Assembly (NCBI GenBank): GCA_002448445.1
Contig: DJYC01000027.1
Coordinates: 1 to 32,951, forward strand
Source: Treponema sp. UBA6988
Lineage (GTDB): Bacteria; Spirochaetota; Spirochaetia; Treponematales; Treponemataceae
Length of the DNA stretch: 32,951 nt
Direction: 5' to 3'
Within the stretch, counting starts at the first letter, position 1, and each line of letters starts with the position of its first letter. The position numbers and the translations under genes are program-made. Below the pieces are notes generated by a model. It ran no database searches and was not told the DNA's origin. It saw only the letters and a list, made by a program, of their open reading frames with translations. Shown here one piece after another: positions 7,429-15,537 of this stretch.

Positions 7429-7481
7429 ACCGGTATTTTCCCTTGGTAATAGTAGGCTTGCAGCCTGGGCATTCAGCCTAG

Positions 7482-8024
7482 CTAGTTAAAGTAGCGCTTC
7501 AAAAGCCCCTTGAATCCTGCTCCGTGGCGTGCCTCATCCTTTGCCATCTCGTGAACGGTGTCGTGGACTGCATCGTAGTTGAGTGCCTTTGCCTTCTTTG
7601 CAAGCTCCAGCTTTCCTTCGCAAGCTCCAGCCTCTGCCGCTGCCCTAAGCTCAAGGTTCTTCTTTGTGGAATTTGTAAGCACATCGCCCAAAAGCTCTGC
7701 AAACCTGGAAGCGTGATCTGCCTCTTCAAAAGCATAGCGCTTGAAAGCCTCCGCAATCTCGGGGTAGCCTTCGCGGTCTGCCTGGCGTGACATGGCAAGG
7801 TACATTCCAACCTCGCTGCATTCACCGTTAAAATTGTCCTTTAAGCCCTGAACAATTTCCGGATCAAGGTTCTTTGCTGAACCAACTTCATGCTCGCATG
7901 CCCATCCCGCTTTTTCTTCCGTCACTTCTACGAAAGCATTCTTTGCATGGCACTGGGGGCACTCATCCGGTGCATTGTCCCCTGTAAAAACGAATCCGCA
8001 AACTTTGCAACGCCACTTCTTCAT
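7482..8024 (-). CDS. Reverse-type rubrerythrin
   Basis: A 180-residue peroxide-reducing non-haem iron protein. Unlike classical rubrerythrin, the rubredoxin-like Fe(Cys)4 domain is N-terminal: CKVCG (6-10) and CPQC (about 22-25). The ferritin-like diiron domain follows, with ECSEVGMYL, EEADHASRF and DEARHGAGF providing the glutamate and histidine ligands. The family reduces hydrogen peroxide in anaerobes. The start is ATG 8024 with AAGGAG seven bases upstream; the frame extends six codons further but over the ribosome binding site. It has a strong promoter (8064-8092) with a PerR-like operator just downstream of the -10 box, and the PerR-like gene follows on the same strand. Confidence 0.93.
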   Translation of the reverse strand: MKKWRCKVCGFVFTGDNAPDECPQCHAKNAFVEVTEEKAGWACEHEVGSAKNLDPEIVQGLKDNFNGECSEVGMYLAMSRQADREGYPEIAEAFKRYAFEEADHASRFAELLGDVLTNSTKKNLELRAAAEAGACEGKLELAKKAKALNYDAVHDTVHEMAKDEARHGAGFKGLLKRYFN

Positions 8025-8043
8025 GTTTTGCTCCTTACACAAA

Positions 8044-8062
8044 AATTGTAATAATTACAATT
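8044..8062. promoter_or_regulatory. PerR-box-like operator of the rubrerythrin gene
   Basis: AATTGTAATAATTACAATT is a perfect 9-1-9 palindrome, close to the known PerR/Fur operator form (TTATAATNATTATAA). It starts one base past the -10 box of the rubrerythrin promoter, covering the expected transcription start, a position where a bound repressor would block initiation. Confidence 0.8.
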
Positions 8063-8063
8063 C

Positions 8064-8092
8064 ATTTTATATTGAAAACAAATTGTTGTCAA
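8064..8092 (-). promoter_or_regulatory. Sigma70-type promoter of rubrerythrin
   Basis: On the minus strand: -35 TTGACA (8092-8087), 17-base spacer, -10 TAAAAT (8069-8064). The rubrerythrin start codon is 39 bases past the -10 box. Confidence 0.85.
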
Positions 8093-8179
8093 ATGAATTT
8101 TGTAATCTTTTCAATTTTTTAATCCTTTTAATTTTTTGCAAAAAAGAACAAAAAAAATCTTTTTTTTCTGGATTTGCTA

Positions 8180-8208
8180 TTGACACAAATAAGGAAAAAA
8201 GCTATAGT
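8180..8208 (+). promoter_or_regulatory. Sigma70-type promoter of tRNA-Leu
   Basis: -35 TTGACA (8180-8185), 17-base spacer, -10 TATAGT (8203-8208); the tRNA begins 34 bases later. Confidence 0.85.
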
Positions 8209-8242
8209 AATATCACATTTTAGCAAATGTACTTTTACAAAT

Positions 8243-8324
8243 GCGGGGATGGTGGAATTGGTAGACACGCTAGCTTGAGGTGCTAGTGGCGCAAGCTGTG
8301 CCTGTTCAAGTCAGGTTCTCCGCA
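8243..8324 (+). tRNA. tRNA-Leu (anticodon GAG)
   Basis: An 82-nt class II tRNA. The acceptor stem GCGGGGA (8243-8249) pairs with TCTCCGC (8317-8323) with one G-T pair, and the discriminator is A8324. The D-arm has the AATTGGTAGAC loop, the anticodon stem is CTAGC/GCTAG around the 7-base loop TTGAGGT, which gives anticodon GAG, and a long variable arm precedes the T-arm (GCCTG TTCAAGT CAGGT). CCA is not encoded. It should read CUC and CUU. It has its own promoter and terminator. Confidence 0.95.
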
Positions 8325-8327
8325 CTT

Positions 8328-8358
8328 AAGGACTGTCAGTTTTGGCAGTCCTTTTTTT
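8328..8358 (+). terminator. Rho-independent terminator after tRNA-Leu
   Basis: AAGGACTG (8328-8335) pairs with CAGTCCTT (8346-8353), loop of 10, ending in a run of seven T (8352-8358). Confidence 0.9.
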
Positions 8359-8488
8359 ATGCCCGGAAGGGGGTGGGGTGGCTAAAGCCGTCGGCTGTTC
8401 TGCACTTCGCTAATGCTTATCCTCCTCGCTTCACTGCGGTGGAGTTTGCAACTTTGCCGTGCTCTATAGCCTGACGCAAGGAAAATCT

Positions 8489-9235
8489 ATGAAACAATAT
8501 GAAGCTGTTATTCAAACATTAGAAGAACTCGGTGGAGTTGCAACGCTAGGACAATTAAATCAAGAAGTTTTCAAAATCAAAGACTGTGAATGGAAAACAA
8601 AGACTCCTTTCGCTTCAATTCGGCGTATAGTTCAAGAAAATGAAAATATCTACAAAATAAAACCGGGATTATGGGCATTAAAATCTTACAAAAAAGAGTT
8701 GGAACAAAAAGGCATTATTGTTGAGACAGAAAAGAATAAAAATTCAAAAGAAGTTATAGAGTTTAATCATTCATATTATCAGGGCTTGCTTGTTTCAATT
8801 GGAAATTTAAAAAAATTAGGTACTTTTGTGCCAAATCAAGACAAAAACAAACTGTTTTTGCATAAAAAATTAGGAGATTTAAGAACTGTAAAGGAATTGC
8901 CAAGTTATTCATATGATAGTTTTGTTTCAAGAAGTTCAACAATTGATGTTATTTGGTTTAATGACCGAAATATGCCCGATTCCTTTTTTGAGGTGGAACA
9001 TTCAACTGACATTCAAAACTCTCTGATGAAATTTTATGATTTGCAAGATTTTTATACACGTATGTTTATTGTTGCTGATGAGAGACGTCATGAAGAGTAC
9101 AATAAAAAGTTAGGTTATTCTTCTTTTGCAAAACTGAAAAATGATAAACGTGTAAAATTTCTTAGTTATGATGAATTGGAACGCCAGTATCGACAAACTA
9201 TTGAACTAAAATATATTCATACGCTTATACTCTAA
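8489..9235 (+). CDS. HTH plus PD-(D/E)XK-like nuclease domain protein
   Basis: A 248-residue AT-rich protein. Residues 1-65 resemble a winged-helix module (QTLEELGGVATLGQLNQEVF...IRRIVQENENIYKIKPGLWAL), similar to those fused to restriction-type nucleases. The C-terminal half has YYQGLLVSIGNLKKLGTFVP followed by IDVIWF (D153) and FFEVEHS (E168, E170), the D-x(14)-E-x-E spacing seen in restriction-endonuclease-like folds. The start is ATG 8489 with AAGGAAA upstream; the frame to 8459 adds ten residues over GC-rich sequence. It lies directly behind tRNA-Leu and next to a DpnD/PcfM-like gene, suggesting an acquired defence- or restriction-related islet. No methyltransferase partner is present, so the activity is uncertain. 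Confidence 0.65.
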   Translation: MKQYEAVIQTLEELGGVATLGQLNQEVFKIKDCEWKTKTPFASIRRIVQENENIYKIKPGLWALKSYKKELEQKGIIVETEKNKNSKEVIEFNHSYYQGLLVSIGNLKKLGTFVPNQDKNKLFLHKKLGDLRTVKELPSYSYDSFVSRSSTIDVIWFNDRNMPDSFFEVEHSTDIQNSLMKFYDLQDFYTRMFIVADERRHEEYNKKLGYSSFAKLKNDKRVKFLSYDELERQYRQTIELKYIHTLIL

Positions 9236-9274
9236 CTACTTGATTTATTTACAAATTCGATCAATAGTTTTCTT

Positions 9275-9478
9275 ATGAAAAGATATGAAGTAATCATAGA
9301 AGAAACTGTTGATGAAACTTTTTCATTTGAAGTTCCTGATAATGTTGATATTTATGAATATGTTCGAGAAAACTATTACAATGGAAAAATTGTACTTGAA
9401 CCAGGAGAATGTCAATTTAGACAAATGGAAATCCATGATTTATCTGATAATTCATGGACTGATTGGCAGGAATTTTAA
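9275..9478 (+). CDS. DpnD/PcfM-like small protein
   Basis: A 67-residue acidic protein beginning MKRYEVIIEETVDETFSFEV, with EYVRENYYNGKIVLEPGEC in the middle. This resembles the DpnD/PcfM family (small proteins found beside the DpnII restriction genes and on conjugative plasmids; function unclear). It starts 39 bases after the HTH-nuclease gene and shares its AT-rich codons, so the two probably travel together. No clear ribosome binding site precedes the ATG. Composition changes sharply at its stop codon. Assignment is from motif resemblance only. Confidence 0.55.
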   Translation: MKRYEVIIEETVDETFSFEVPDNVDIYEYVRENYYNGKIVLEPGECQFRQMEIHDLSDNSWTDWQEF

Positions 9479-9569
9479 TCGGGCGTTGCGTGGTGTTCCC
9501 GCAGAAAGGGTGTTGGAGCTTCATGCGGATGTTCCATATTTTGGAATAGATTTGCCTGTTGCGGATTAA
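9479..9569 (+). pseudogene. Possible C-terminal remnant of a disrupted gene
   Basis: Immediately after the DpnD/PcfM-like stop, one frame reads ALRGVPAERVLELHADVPYF followed by GIDLPVAD and a stop. Its codons are GC-rich like the native genes, whereas everything just upstream is AT-rich. It has no start codon or ribosome binding site of its own. I infer it may be the tail of a native gene cut by insertion of the islet; I do not recognise the family. Confidence 0.3.
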
Positions 9570-9637
9570 GATGAACGAAATGGGAGAAAGGGTAGTTGGA
9601 CTTTTCGAGGAAAAATTCAAAAGATGGCGGTGAATGC

Positions 9638-10597
9638 ATGGCCTGGGTTGCAGACGAGGGGGGCAGGTTGGATGCTTTTCTTAGGAAGGTGCTGCCTGTG
9701 GCCCTTGGTGCGGAGGTTTCCAATTCCAAGGTTAGGAGGCTGATTGTTGCGGGGGCGGTAAGGGTGAATTCCCGCGAGTGCAGAATTCCGGCCTTTGTTC
9801 TTGCTCCGGGTTCAAGGGTGAGCGCCATGGTTAGTAAGGAAAGGCTTTTTTACGAGAAGAAGCCGGATGACGTTGACTTTCTTCTTACGGACAAGGACGT
9901 TCTTTTTGAGGACGAGAGCATAATCTGCGTGAACAAGCCCGCCTTTTTGCCCACGGAAGAGACAATCGTAAAGGGCAGGGGCAATCTTCATGACTGCGTT
10001 GTAAAATATCTTTGGGAAAAGAATCCTTCTCTTAGGAATCCGCCCTATGCAGGAATAATGCACCGCTTGGACAGGGAAACGAGTGGAGTCATTCTTTTTA
10101 CAAAGACCCGAAGCGTTAATGCGGCTGTTCACGCAATGTTTGAAAATCATACTGCTCAAAAGACTTACCGCGCAGTGTGCTCTCCTGCATCACCTGCTTC
10201 TCCTGCATTTTTGGCAGGTCTAAAAGCGAATGACGTTTTTGACTCTGAGAATTTTATTGGCCGCATAAGCGCAAAAAGTTCTGCCTGCAAGATAGGTCTG
10301 CTTGCAGAAGGAAGGGGCGGGCAGTTTGCAAAGACACATTTTCTTCTTGCTGCAAAAAAAGATTCTTTGCTTTATGTGGACGCTTTTCCAATGACAGGCA
10401 GGACGCACCAGATTAGGGTTCATCTTTCGCAGAGGGGCATACCCATTATTGGGGACAGCCTTTATGGCGGCAGGGAAGGCTTTAGTGATCTTGGGGGAAG
10501 GATAATGCTTCACGCATCATGCCTTGAGTTTCCGCATCCTGTTACGGGAGAGGTGATGGCTGTAAGGGCGGCACTTCCTAAAGGCTTTGAACCCTAG
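9638..10597 (+). CDS. RluA-family RNA pseudouridine synthase
   Basis: A 319-residue RNA-modifying enzyme that isomerises uridine to pseudouridine in rRNA or tRNA. An S4-like RNA-binding region (about 8-65, LDAFLRKVLP...SNSKVRRLIVAGAVRVN) precedes the catalytic domain with HRLDRETSG (142-150; D145 is the expected catalytic aspartate) and the later GRTHQIRVHL, GDSLYGG and MLHASCLEFPHP motifs. ATG 9638 is chosen because it places the S4-like region at the N-terminus; GGTGA lies just upstream but weakly. A longer frame from TTG 9596 is possible. The 3' end overlaps the convergent nucleotidyltransferase by 4 bases. Which RNA position it modifies cannot be told from sequence alone. Confidence 0.9.
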   Translation: MAWVADEGGRLDAFLRKVLPVALGAEVSNSKVRRLIVAGAVRVNSRECRIPAFVLAPGSRVSAMVSKERLFYEKKPDDVDFLLTDKDVLFEDESIICVNKPAFLPTEETIVKGRGNLHDCVVKYLWEKNPSLRNPPYAGIMHRLDRETSGVILFTKTRSVNAAVHAMFENHTAQKTYRAVCSPASPASPAFLAGLKANDVFDSENFIGRISAKSSACKIGLLAEGRGGQFAKTHFLLAAKKDSLLYVDAFPMTGRTHQIRVHLSQRGIPIIGDSLYGGREGFSDLGGRIMLHASCLEFPHPVTGEVMAVRAALPKGFEP

Positions 10598-11397
10598 GAA
10601 GCGGAAGATTTATTTTCAATAAAGCCAACGATATTGTCCATGAAGATTTTTTCCCGCCTAAAATAATCTTCCTCTGAATCTGTTTTTTGGTTGCAGACTT
10701 GCACAATCAATTCTTCATATTTTTCCGGGAGTTTTTGCAGGCTGTGGGAATAATAAATTGCCCTGTCTTCCGCTGGAGAATAAAAGCCGTTCAAATAATA
10801 TAAAGCGCGGATTCCTGCACGGATTGCTGTGTTCAGGTTTTCGTGCAACTGGATGAATGCGCCACGCCTGTACCAGCGGTCTTTTTTGTAATCTGAAAGA
10901 AGATAATGAATGTAGCCCAAGGAATTGTTCAGGCTGTTCTTAAAATCTTCTCTTGCAAACTCCTTTATTTTTTCAAGTTCATTTTTATAGGAACCATTCG
11001 CATCATATAAAATCTGAGATTCCAATACGGAAAATTTTTTTGGCTCATCGTAGCTTGTAAATGTATCTGCATCAATAAAATCAGTGAATAAAATTTCATA
11101 CCACAAATTGTTGACTTTTACGCAATGGAAAGGAATTGGCGGTTCCTGGTCCGGGCCAAAAACATCCTCCGCTTTTATACTGCTTCCTTTTTTGCGCATT
11201 ACGATTAAATCGACCATTCCGTCAATATCACCGCCGTCTTTAATTCGGGGAAAAAAATCTCCTCGGGAAAGGCTCCCTGAAAGGAGTATTGTTTCGATTT
11301 CCGATTTGTCGATTGAATTTATAAAATCAGAAACTTTGTTTTTTATCTCCTGAATAAATTCCTTTTGCCGTTCAATTATTGCTTCTTTATTTTTCAT
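10594..11397 (-). CDS. Nucleotidyltransferase-fold protein
   Basis: A 267-residue protein of the Pol-beta-like nucleotidyltransferase superfamily. The signature is LLSGSLSRGDFFP (38-50) followed by GDIDGMVDLIV (56-66), giving the GS-x(n)-DxD metal-binding site (D57, D59, perhaps D63). A helical C-terminal region (about 140-260, with HENLNTAIRAGIRALYYLNG) resembles the substrate-side domain of aminoglycoside-type nucleotidyltransferases. The gene is AT-rich, like the helicase gene 85 bases upstream on the same strand, and could be its partner. No clear Shine-Dalgarno precedes the ATG. It could be a small-molecule-modifying enzyme, a nucleotide-transferring toxin or a defence component; I cannot decide. 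Confidence 0.72.
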   Translation of the reverse strand: MKNKEAIIERQKEFIQEIKNKVSDFINSIDKSEIETILLSGSLSRGDFFPRIKDGGDIDGMVDLIVMRKKGSSIKAEDVFGPDQEPPIPFHCVKVNNLWYEILFTDFIDADTFTSYDEPKKFSVLESQILYDANGSYKNELEKIKEFAREDFKNSLNNSLGYIHYLLSDYKKDRWYRRGAFIQLHENLNTAIRAGIRALYYLNGFYSPAEDRAIYYSHSLQKLPEKYEELIVQVCNQKTDSEEDYFRREKIFMDNIVGFIENKSSAS

Positions 11398-11482
11398 ATA
11401 TTTAACAATTGTAGCACAGATGGCTGTGCGGATAAACTATCACTTTAATAATACTGATCCAAAATTTGCTTTTAAAAACGTG

Positions 11483-14359
11483 CTATTTCATCCTATTATC
11501 ATACCCTTTAGGTATCTCCTTTTTAATTGCAGGTTCTGGAGTAAGATTGTTCATTCTATAATAGTCCTCATTCCAAATAATATTACTGCATCCTTTTCCA
11601 TTGGCATTATAATTTGTGCATCCCAAAAAATATCTTCCATCTTTTTGCTGTCTGGCAATTAAATAGCCATCACACTTATCGCATTTTTGAATTGAAAGTT
11701 TTCCAGCCTCAATTTTATTTGTCATAAAGTCACATATCTCTGGATCGTTCATGCAAATCCAAAGATTCAGGCCATAAGCAGCTTTCACTTTATGCTGAAG
11801 AGGATAACCGCATATAGGGCAAGACTTTTTGAATGCACTGCCATTTTTTACTTCTTCGCTCCATTCTCCTTTTAACACCACATTTTTATAATCATGCTTT
11901 ATTTCTAGTAAAAACTCAGAAGGGTTCTCTTCTGGGGCAATAAAATACACTCTGTTTTTTGTTCGTGTCATGGCAACATAGAAAAGACGGCGTTCTTCTG
12001 CAGCTTCAATAGAATCATCCCTCTTTACAACATAATTTAACACTGGATCATTTTCAATTTTTGAAGGAAAGCCGTAAGTTTCATTCTTTCCATTTATGAC
12101 AATTACATTATCATATCCTAAGCCTTTTGATGCGTGGGCTGTCATAAAAGTAATTTTTAATTCTGGATGCTTCAGGCACTTGATTTTATTTCCGTAATCT
12201 TTATATTCAAAAAGACTTGAGCGTTCCAAATTTTTCCCGTCAAAACCAAATCTGCCGAGCAAAAGAATTTCCTGCTTTTTAGAATCTTTTCCTTCAATTT
12301 TGTTGAATTCAATAATTTGTTCTATAGCGGTTTCGACAGACTTTGCCAGATTATAATTTGAATTTCCACCAAATCTTTTTTGTTTTGAATCATAAGTATA
12401 AATAATTACAGGGTCAGTAATTGTCTTTGGAGACTTAAGAGTTTTTCTGATTTGCTCCGTGTTTTTCTGAATGAAATTTCCTGCGATGTCGATAACTTCC
12501 TGTGAATTACGGTAGGTTTTTGTAATTTTCAAAAGCTCTGCATATCCCATGATTTCTGAAAACTTCGTAAAAAGCGTTATGTCTGAACCGCTAAAAGCAT
12601 AAATTGACTGCCAGTCATCGCCGACAGCGATGATTTTTGCATTTGTCACATCATGCAACGCTCCAACTAAATCAAAACGTTGGCGGGAAATATCTTGATA
12701 TTCATCAACAATTATATATTTAAAATCAATCTGGTCGCTTACAGCTTTTGATTCTTTCAATAGCTTTGCTGATTTATTTATCATGTCTGAAAAATCAATT
12801 GCATTATTTTTGTGAAGATATCGCTCGTATTCCAAATAACATTCTTTACAAATGCCTAAAAACAGTTTAGTTCTTGCATTTTTAGTCTGCGCTCCCCACT
12901 CATCAAATTTTTCAACTGGATAACCGTTGGTTTTAAAATTTGAAATAAATCTATCCACAATATTTATAAGTTTTCTAATGTAACGGCTAGAATCCTGATT
13001 GGCAATCTTTTGCATTACTTCCTTATTATCACGGGGATTCAATACAAAGCCAAATGATTCTAGTTTTTCTCTTAAATGTTCAAGCAATTCCCTGCCATCT
13101 TTATATTGTGAACATGTGCAGATGAGATTTGTTCCATGCTTACGGTGAATTGCAACTTTATCCCGCATTGCCTTGTTGTATTTTTTCAGTTCTTCTGCAG
13201 AGTATCTGTTACTGTAGCCGTCTTCTGTTACGCCGAAATGTTCAATGTAGGCTTCATTTCCATTTTGAGTTATTCTAAAATCTGGTGTGTAAGGCTTTTT
13301 TGCTCCTTCAATATTGTATTTGTAGCAGGGTTCATACTCGTAATCAATGTTATTCAAATAAAGGAAGTTTGCAATTTGAACTTCTTCTTGAGAACGCAGA
13401 ATTTCATTCTGTATGGTTTCATATTTTTTTGTCCTGGAATTTTTAATTTCTACCTGATAATCAACTTCTCCCAGTTCACCTTTCATCGTAGAAAGATTTG
13501 AATTTGATAAATTGTTAAAAAATTGATTTTTATCTTTTACTTCGATTGGAGCGTCAAAATAAGTTGCAAAAAATTTTATCAAATCATCAACAAGTTTTTG
13601 ATTCTGCAAGACGGTATCTCTAAAATAGTCTTCCAGAACAAAATAGAGTTTTTCATTCTGTACAATATTCAGTTTCTCATCGTTTTCTTTATGTAAGATT
13701 GCATTTCCTGTTGAATGGAAAGTTGTAATGGGGCAATCTATTTTCAACTGCTGATTGATTTTTTCTTTTAGTTCGCCAACGGCTTTATTTGTAAAAGAAA
13801 CTACAAGTATTTCTTTTGGATTGATATTTTTCTTTTCCACAAGATATTTTACTTTTGCTGCAACTGTTGTCGTTTTTCCAGCCCCTGCCCCCGCAATTAC
13901 AAGACAATAATCTTCATCCGTAAGAATAACGCGACGCTGGTCATCATCCAGCATAATATTCGGGTCAACATCAGACAGAATCCTGTCAAGATAAATTTTT
14001 TCTGATTCAAGTTTTTGTGAAATAAAGTTTTTATTATGTTCTGCAACAAGATTTTTTATATCAGAATATTTTATAAGAATAGAAACTATAAAATCTTCTG
14101 CAACAGAATTTTTCTTACAAAAATCTGGCAGCAAATCATCATTTTGCAACTGTTGAAAATATGAAATTACATCCTTCGTGGCTTCTATCTTTTTCAGGTA
14201 ATCCGATTTTGCAATGTAAGAATCCTTGGAAAGGATATCATCAATATAATTATTAAATGAAAGAATCTCCGTTATCTTTGGATTATCAGAATGAAAGATA
14301 TTTTTATTTTTCTTTACAGAGCCATTGTTGTTGCCAAAAATACGATTCAAAAGAGACAT
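11483..14359 (-). CDS. UvrD/DNA helicase IV-like SF1 helicase with inserted nuclease-like domain and zinc ribbons
   Basis: A 958-residue SF1A helicase. Motifs in order: Q-like LDDDQRRVI (137-145), Walker A AGAGAGKTT (156-164), SFTNKAVGEL (188-197), Walker B VDEYQD (551-556), GDDWQSIYAFSGSD (580-593), then TAHASKGLGYDNVIV and RLFYVAMTRTKNRVYF. Between the two halves (about 320-440) lies a PD-(D/E)XK-like insertion with E326, PYTPDF (D360) and YIEHFG (E373), seen in some UvrD-type helicases. The C-terminus carries CPICGYPL and then CDKCDGYL...GCTNYNANGKGC, topoisomerase-style zinc ribbons. It should unwind and possibly cut DNA in repair or defence. AT-rich codons and the nucleotidyltransferase 85 bases downstream suggest an acquired pair. 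Confidence 0.85.
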   Translation of the reverse strand: MSLLNRIFGNNNGSVKKNKNIFHSDNPKITEILSFNNYIDDILSKDSYIAKSDYLKKIEATKDVISYFQQLQNDDLLPDFCKKNSVAEDFIVSILIKYSDIKNLVAEHNKNFISQKLESEKIYLDRILSDVDPNIMLDDDQRRVILTDEDYCLVIAGAGAGKTTTVAAKVKYLVEKKNINPKEILVVSFTNKAVGELKEKINQQLKIDCPITTFHSTGNAILHKENDEKLNIVQNEKLYFVLEDYFRDTVLQNQKLVDDLIKFFATYFDAPIEVKDKNQFFNNLSNSNLSTMKGELGEVDYQVEIKNSRTKKYETIQNEILRSQEEVQIANFLYLNNIDYEYEPCYKYNIEGAKKPYTPDFRITQNGNEAYIEHFGVTEDGYSNRYSAEELKKYNKAMRDKVAIHRKHGTNLICTCSQYKDGRELLEHLREKLESFGFVLNPRDNKEVMQKIANQDSSRYIRKLINIVDRFISNFKTNGYPVEKFDEWGAQTKNARTKLFLGICKECYLEYERYLHKNNAIDFSDMINKSAKLLKESKAVSDQIDFKYIIVDEYQDISRQRFDLVGALHDVTNAKIIAVGDDWQSIYAFSGSDITLFTKFSEIMGYAELLKITKTYRNSQEVIDIAGNFIQKNTEQIRKTLKSPKTITDPVIIYTYDSKQKRFGGNSNYNLAKSVETAIEQIIEFNKIEGKDSKKQEILLLGRFGFDGKNLERSSLFEYKDYGNKIKCLKHPELKITFMTAHASKGLGYDNVIVINGKNETYGFPSKIENDPVLNYVVKRDDSIEAAEERRLFYVAMTRTKNRVYFIAPEENPSEFLLEIKHDYKNVVLKGEWSEEVKNGSAFKKSCPICGYPLQHKVKAAYGLNLWICMNDPEICDFMTNKIEAGKLSIQKCDKCDGYLIARQQKDGRYFLGCTNYNANGKGCSNIIWNEDYYRMNNLTPEPAIKKEIPKGYDNRMK

Positions 14360-14515
14360 AAAATATCCTGTTAATCACAAATTATATCATAAACTTATAA
14401 TTATATGGAGTTTTCTATTCATAAATTATAAGTCATTATTCCTGTGCAAAAATATCACTCAAGTGAGGTGTGAGCATAACAATTGCTTGCATCTCATGCA
14501 GCCGTCATAAAAAAG

Positions 14516-15478
14516 TCAGTCTTCCCAGGTTCCGTTCTTCATTTCTGTGCAGATGCGCTTCCAGCTGTCGTAACGGAGGGGGCTTATGTTTCCTTCTTCT
14601 ACGGCTTGGGTGATGGCGCAGCCTTTTTCATGCATGTGGGAGCAGCTCATTCCGAATGCACATTTGCCAAGGTAGGGCTTAAAGTCGCGGAAGTAGAGGG
14701 CCAGGTCGTCCGCGTCTATTCCGTGCAGGATGAAGCGCCTTACTCCGGGTGTGTCGATTATGTCTGCGCAGGCTCCGACTATTCCTCCGATTAGGGCTTC
14801 GTCTATCTGTATGTGCATCAGCGAGCCTTTTGTGGTTGTGTGTTTTCCGCGGCCGTATTTTTGGCTTAGGCTTCCGGTTTTTAGTACTACGTCGTTGTCA
14901 AGCACGTTGATTATGGAACTTTTTCCAACCCCGCTTTGGCCTACGAGGGCAGAAAGGTGGTTTTCCAAAAGGGATGCAAGTTCTACCATGCCTTCCCCGG
15001 TTTTTGCGCTAAGGCGGATTACTTTGTAGCCTATGTCTTCCCAGTTTTTGAGCCTTTCCTGTACTTCTTCGTCCTGGGCGGCTGCAAGGTCGTACTTGTT
15101 GCAGACTATGACAGGCGTTATGTTCTGGTTTTCTGCTTGTGCCAGTGCCCTGTCTATGAAGCGCGGTCTGAATGGCGGTTCGTCTGGCGTTGTTACGATA
15201 AGAAGGTAATCTAGGTTGCAGGCCATGAGCTGGGGTAGCTTTTTCTTTATGTTCCAGCGCACAAATTCATTTCTGCGCTCCTGTACGCGTATGATGCGTC
15301 CTTTTTTTTCTTCCAGAGATGCCTCTTCCAGTTCTACGATGTCTCCCGGCGCAATGGGATTGTAATAATCCTTGTCCGACTTGAGAACCTTGCCCTTTAT
15401 TGAACAGTCGCGAGTGAGGCCGTCCTCGCATTCAACTTCAAACACATTTTTGCTGCCGTTTAATATTAACCCGTGCAT
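14516..15478 (-). CDS. rsgA: Small ribosomal subunit biogenesis GTPase RsgA
   Basis: A 320-residue circularly permuted GTPase that checks late maturation of the 30S subunit. An OB-fold N-terminus (1-70) is followed by motifs in the permuted order: NKYD (127-130), GQSGVGKSS (180-188), the TTT switch (214-216) and DTPG (242-245). The zinc-binding C-terminal motif has C273, C279, H281 (or H283) and C287. Length and layout are normal for RsgA. No strong Shine-Dalgarno is seen before the ATG. It is followed downstream, after 156 bases without an evident gene, by the AT-rich helicase gene. Confidence 0.95.
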   Translation of the reverse strand: MHGLILNGSKNVFEVECEDGLTRDCSIKGKVLKSDKDYYNPIAPGDIVELEEASLEEKKGRIIRVQERRNEFVRWNIKKKLPQLMACNLDYLLIVTTPDEPPFRPRFIDRALAQAENQNITPVIVCNKYDLAAAQDEEVQERLKNWEDIGYKVIRLSAKTGEGMVELASLLENHLSALVGQSGVGKSSIINVLDNDVVLKTGSLSQKYGRGKHTTTKGSLMHIQIDEALIGGIVGACADIIDTPGVRRFILHGIDADDLALYFRDFKPYLGKCAFGMSCSHMHEKGCAITQAVEEGNISPLRYDSWKRICTEMKNGTWED

Positions 15479-15537
15479 ATTATTGAATTCTGAATGAAAA
15501 TTTGCCGTCTGTCAAGATGGGGACATGGCCTTCTTGT

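Noticed and set aside
8243..9478. Attachment-site duplication of the tRNA-Leu 3' end flanking the AT-rich islet
   Set aside because: I looked for a second copy of the T-arm and acceptor sequence downstream and found none, so a tRNA-integrase insertion is not supported.
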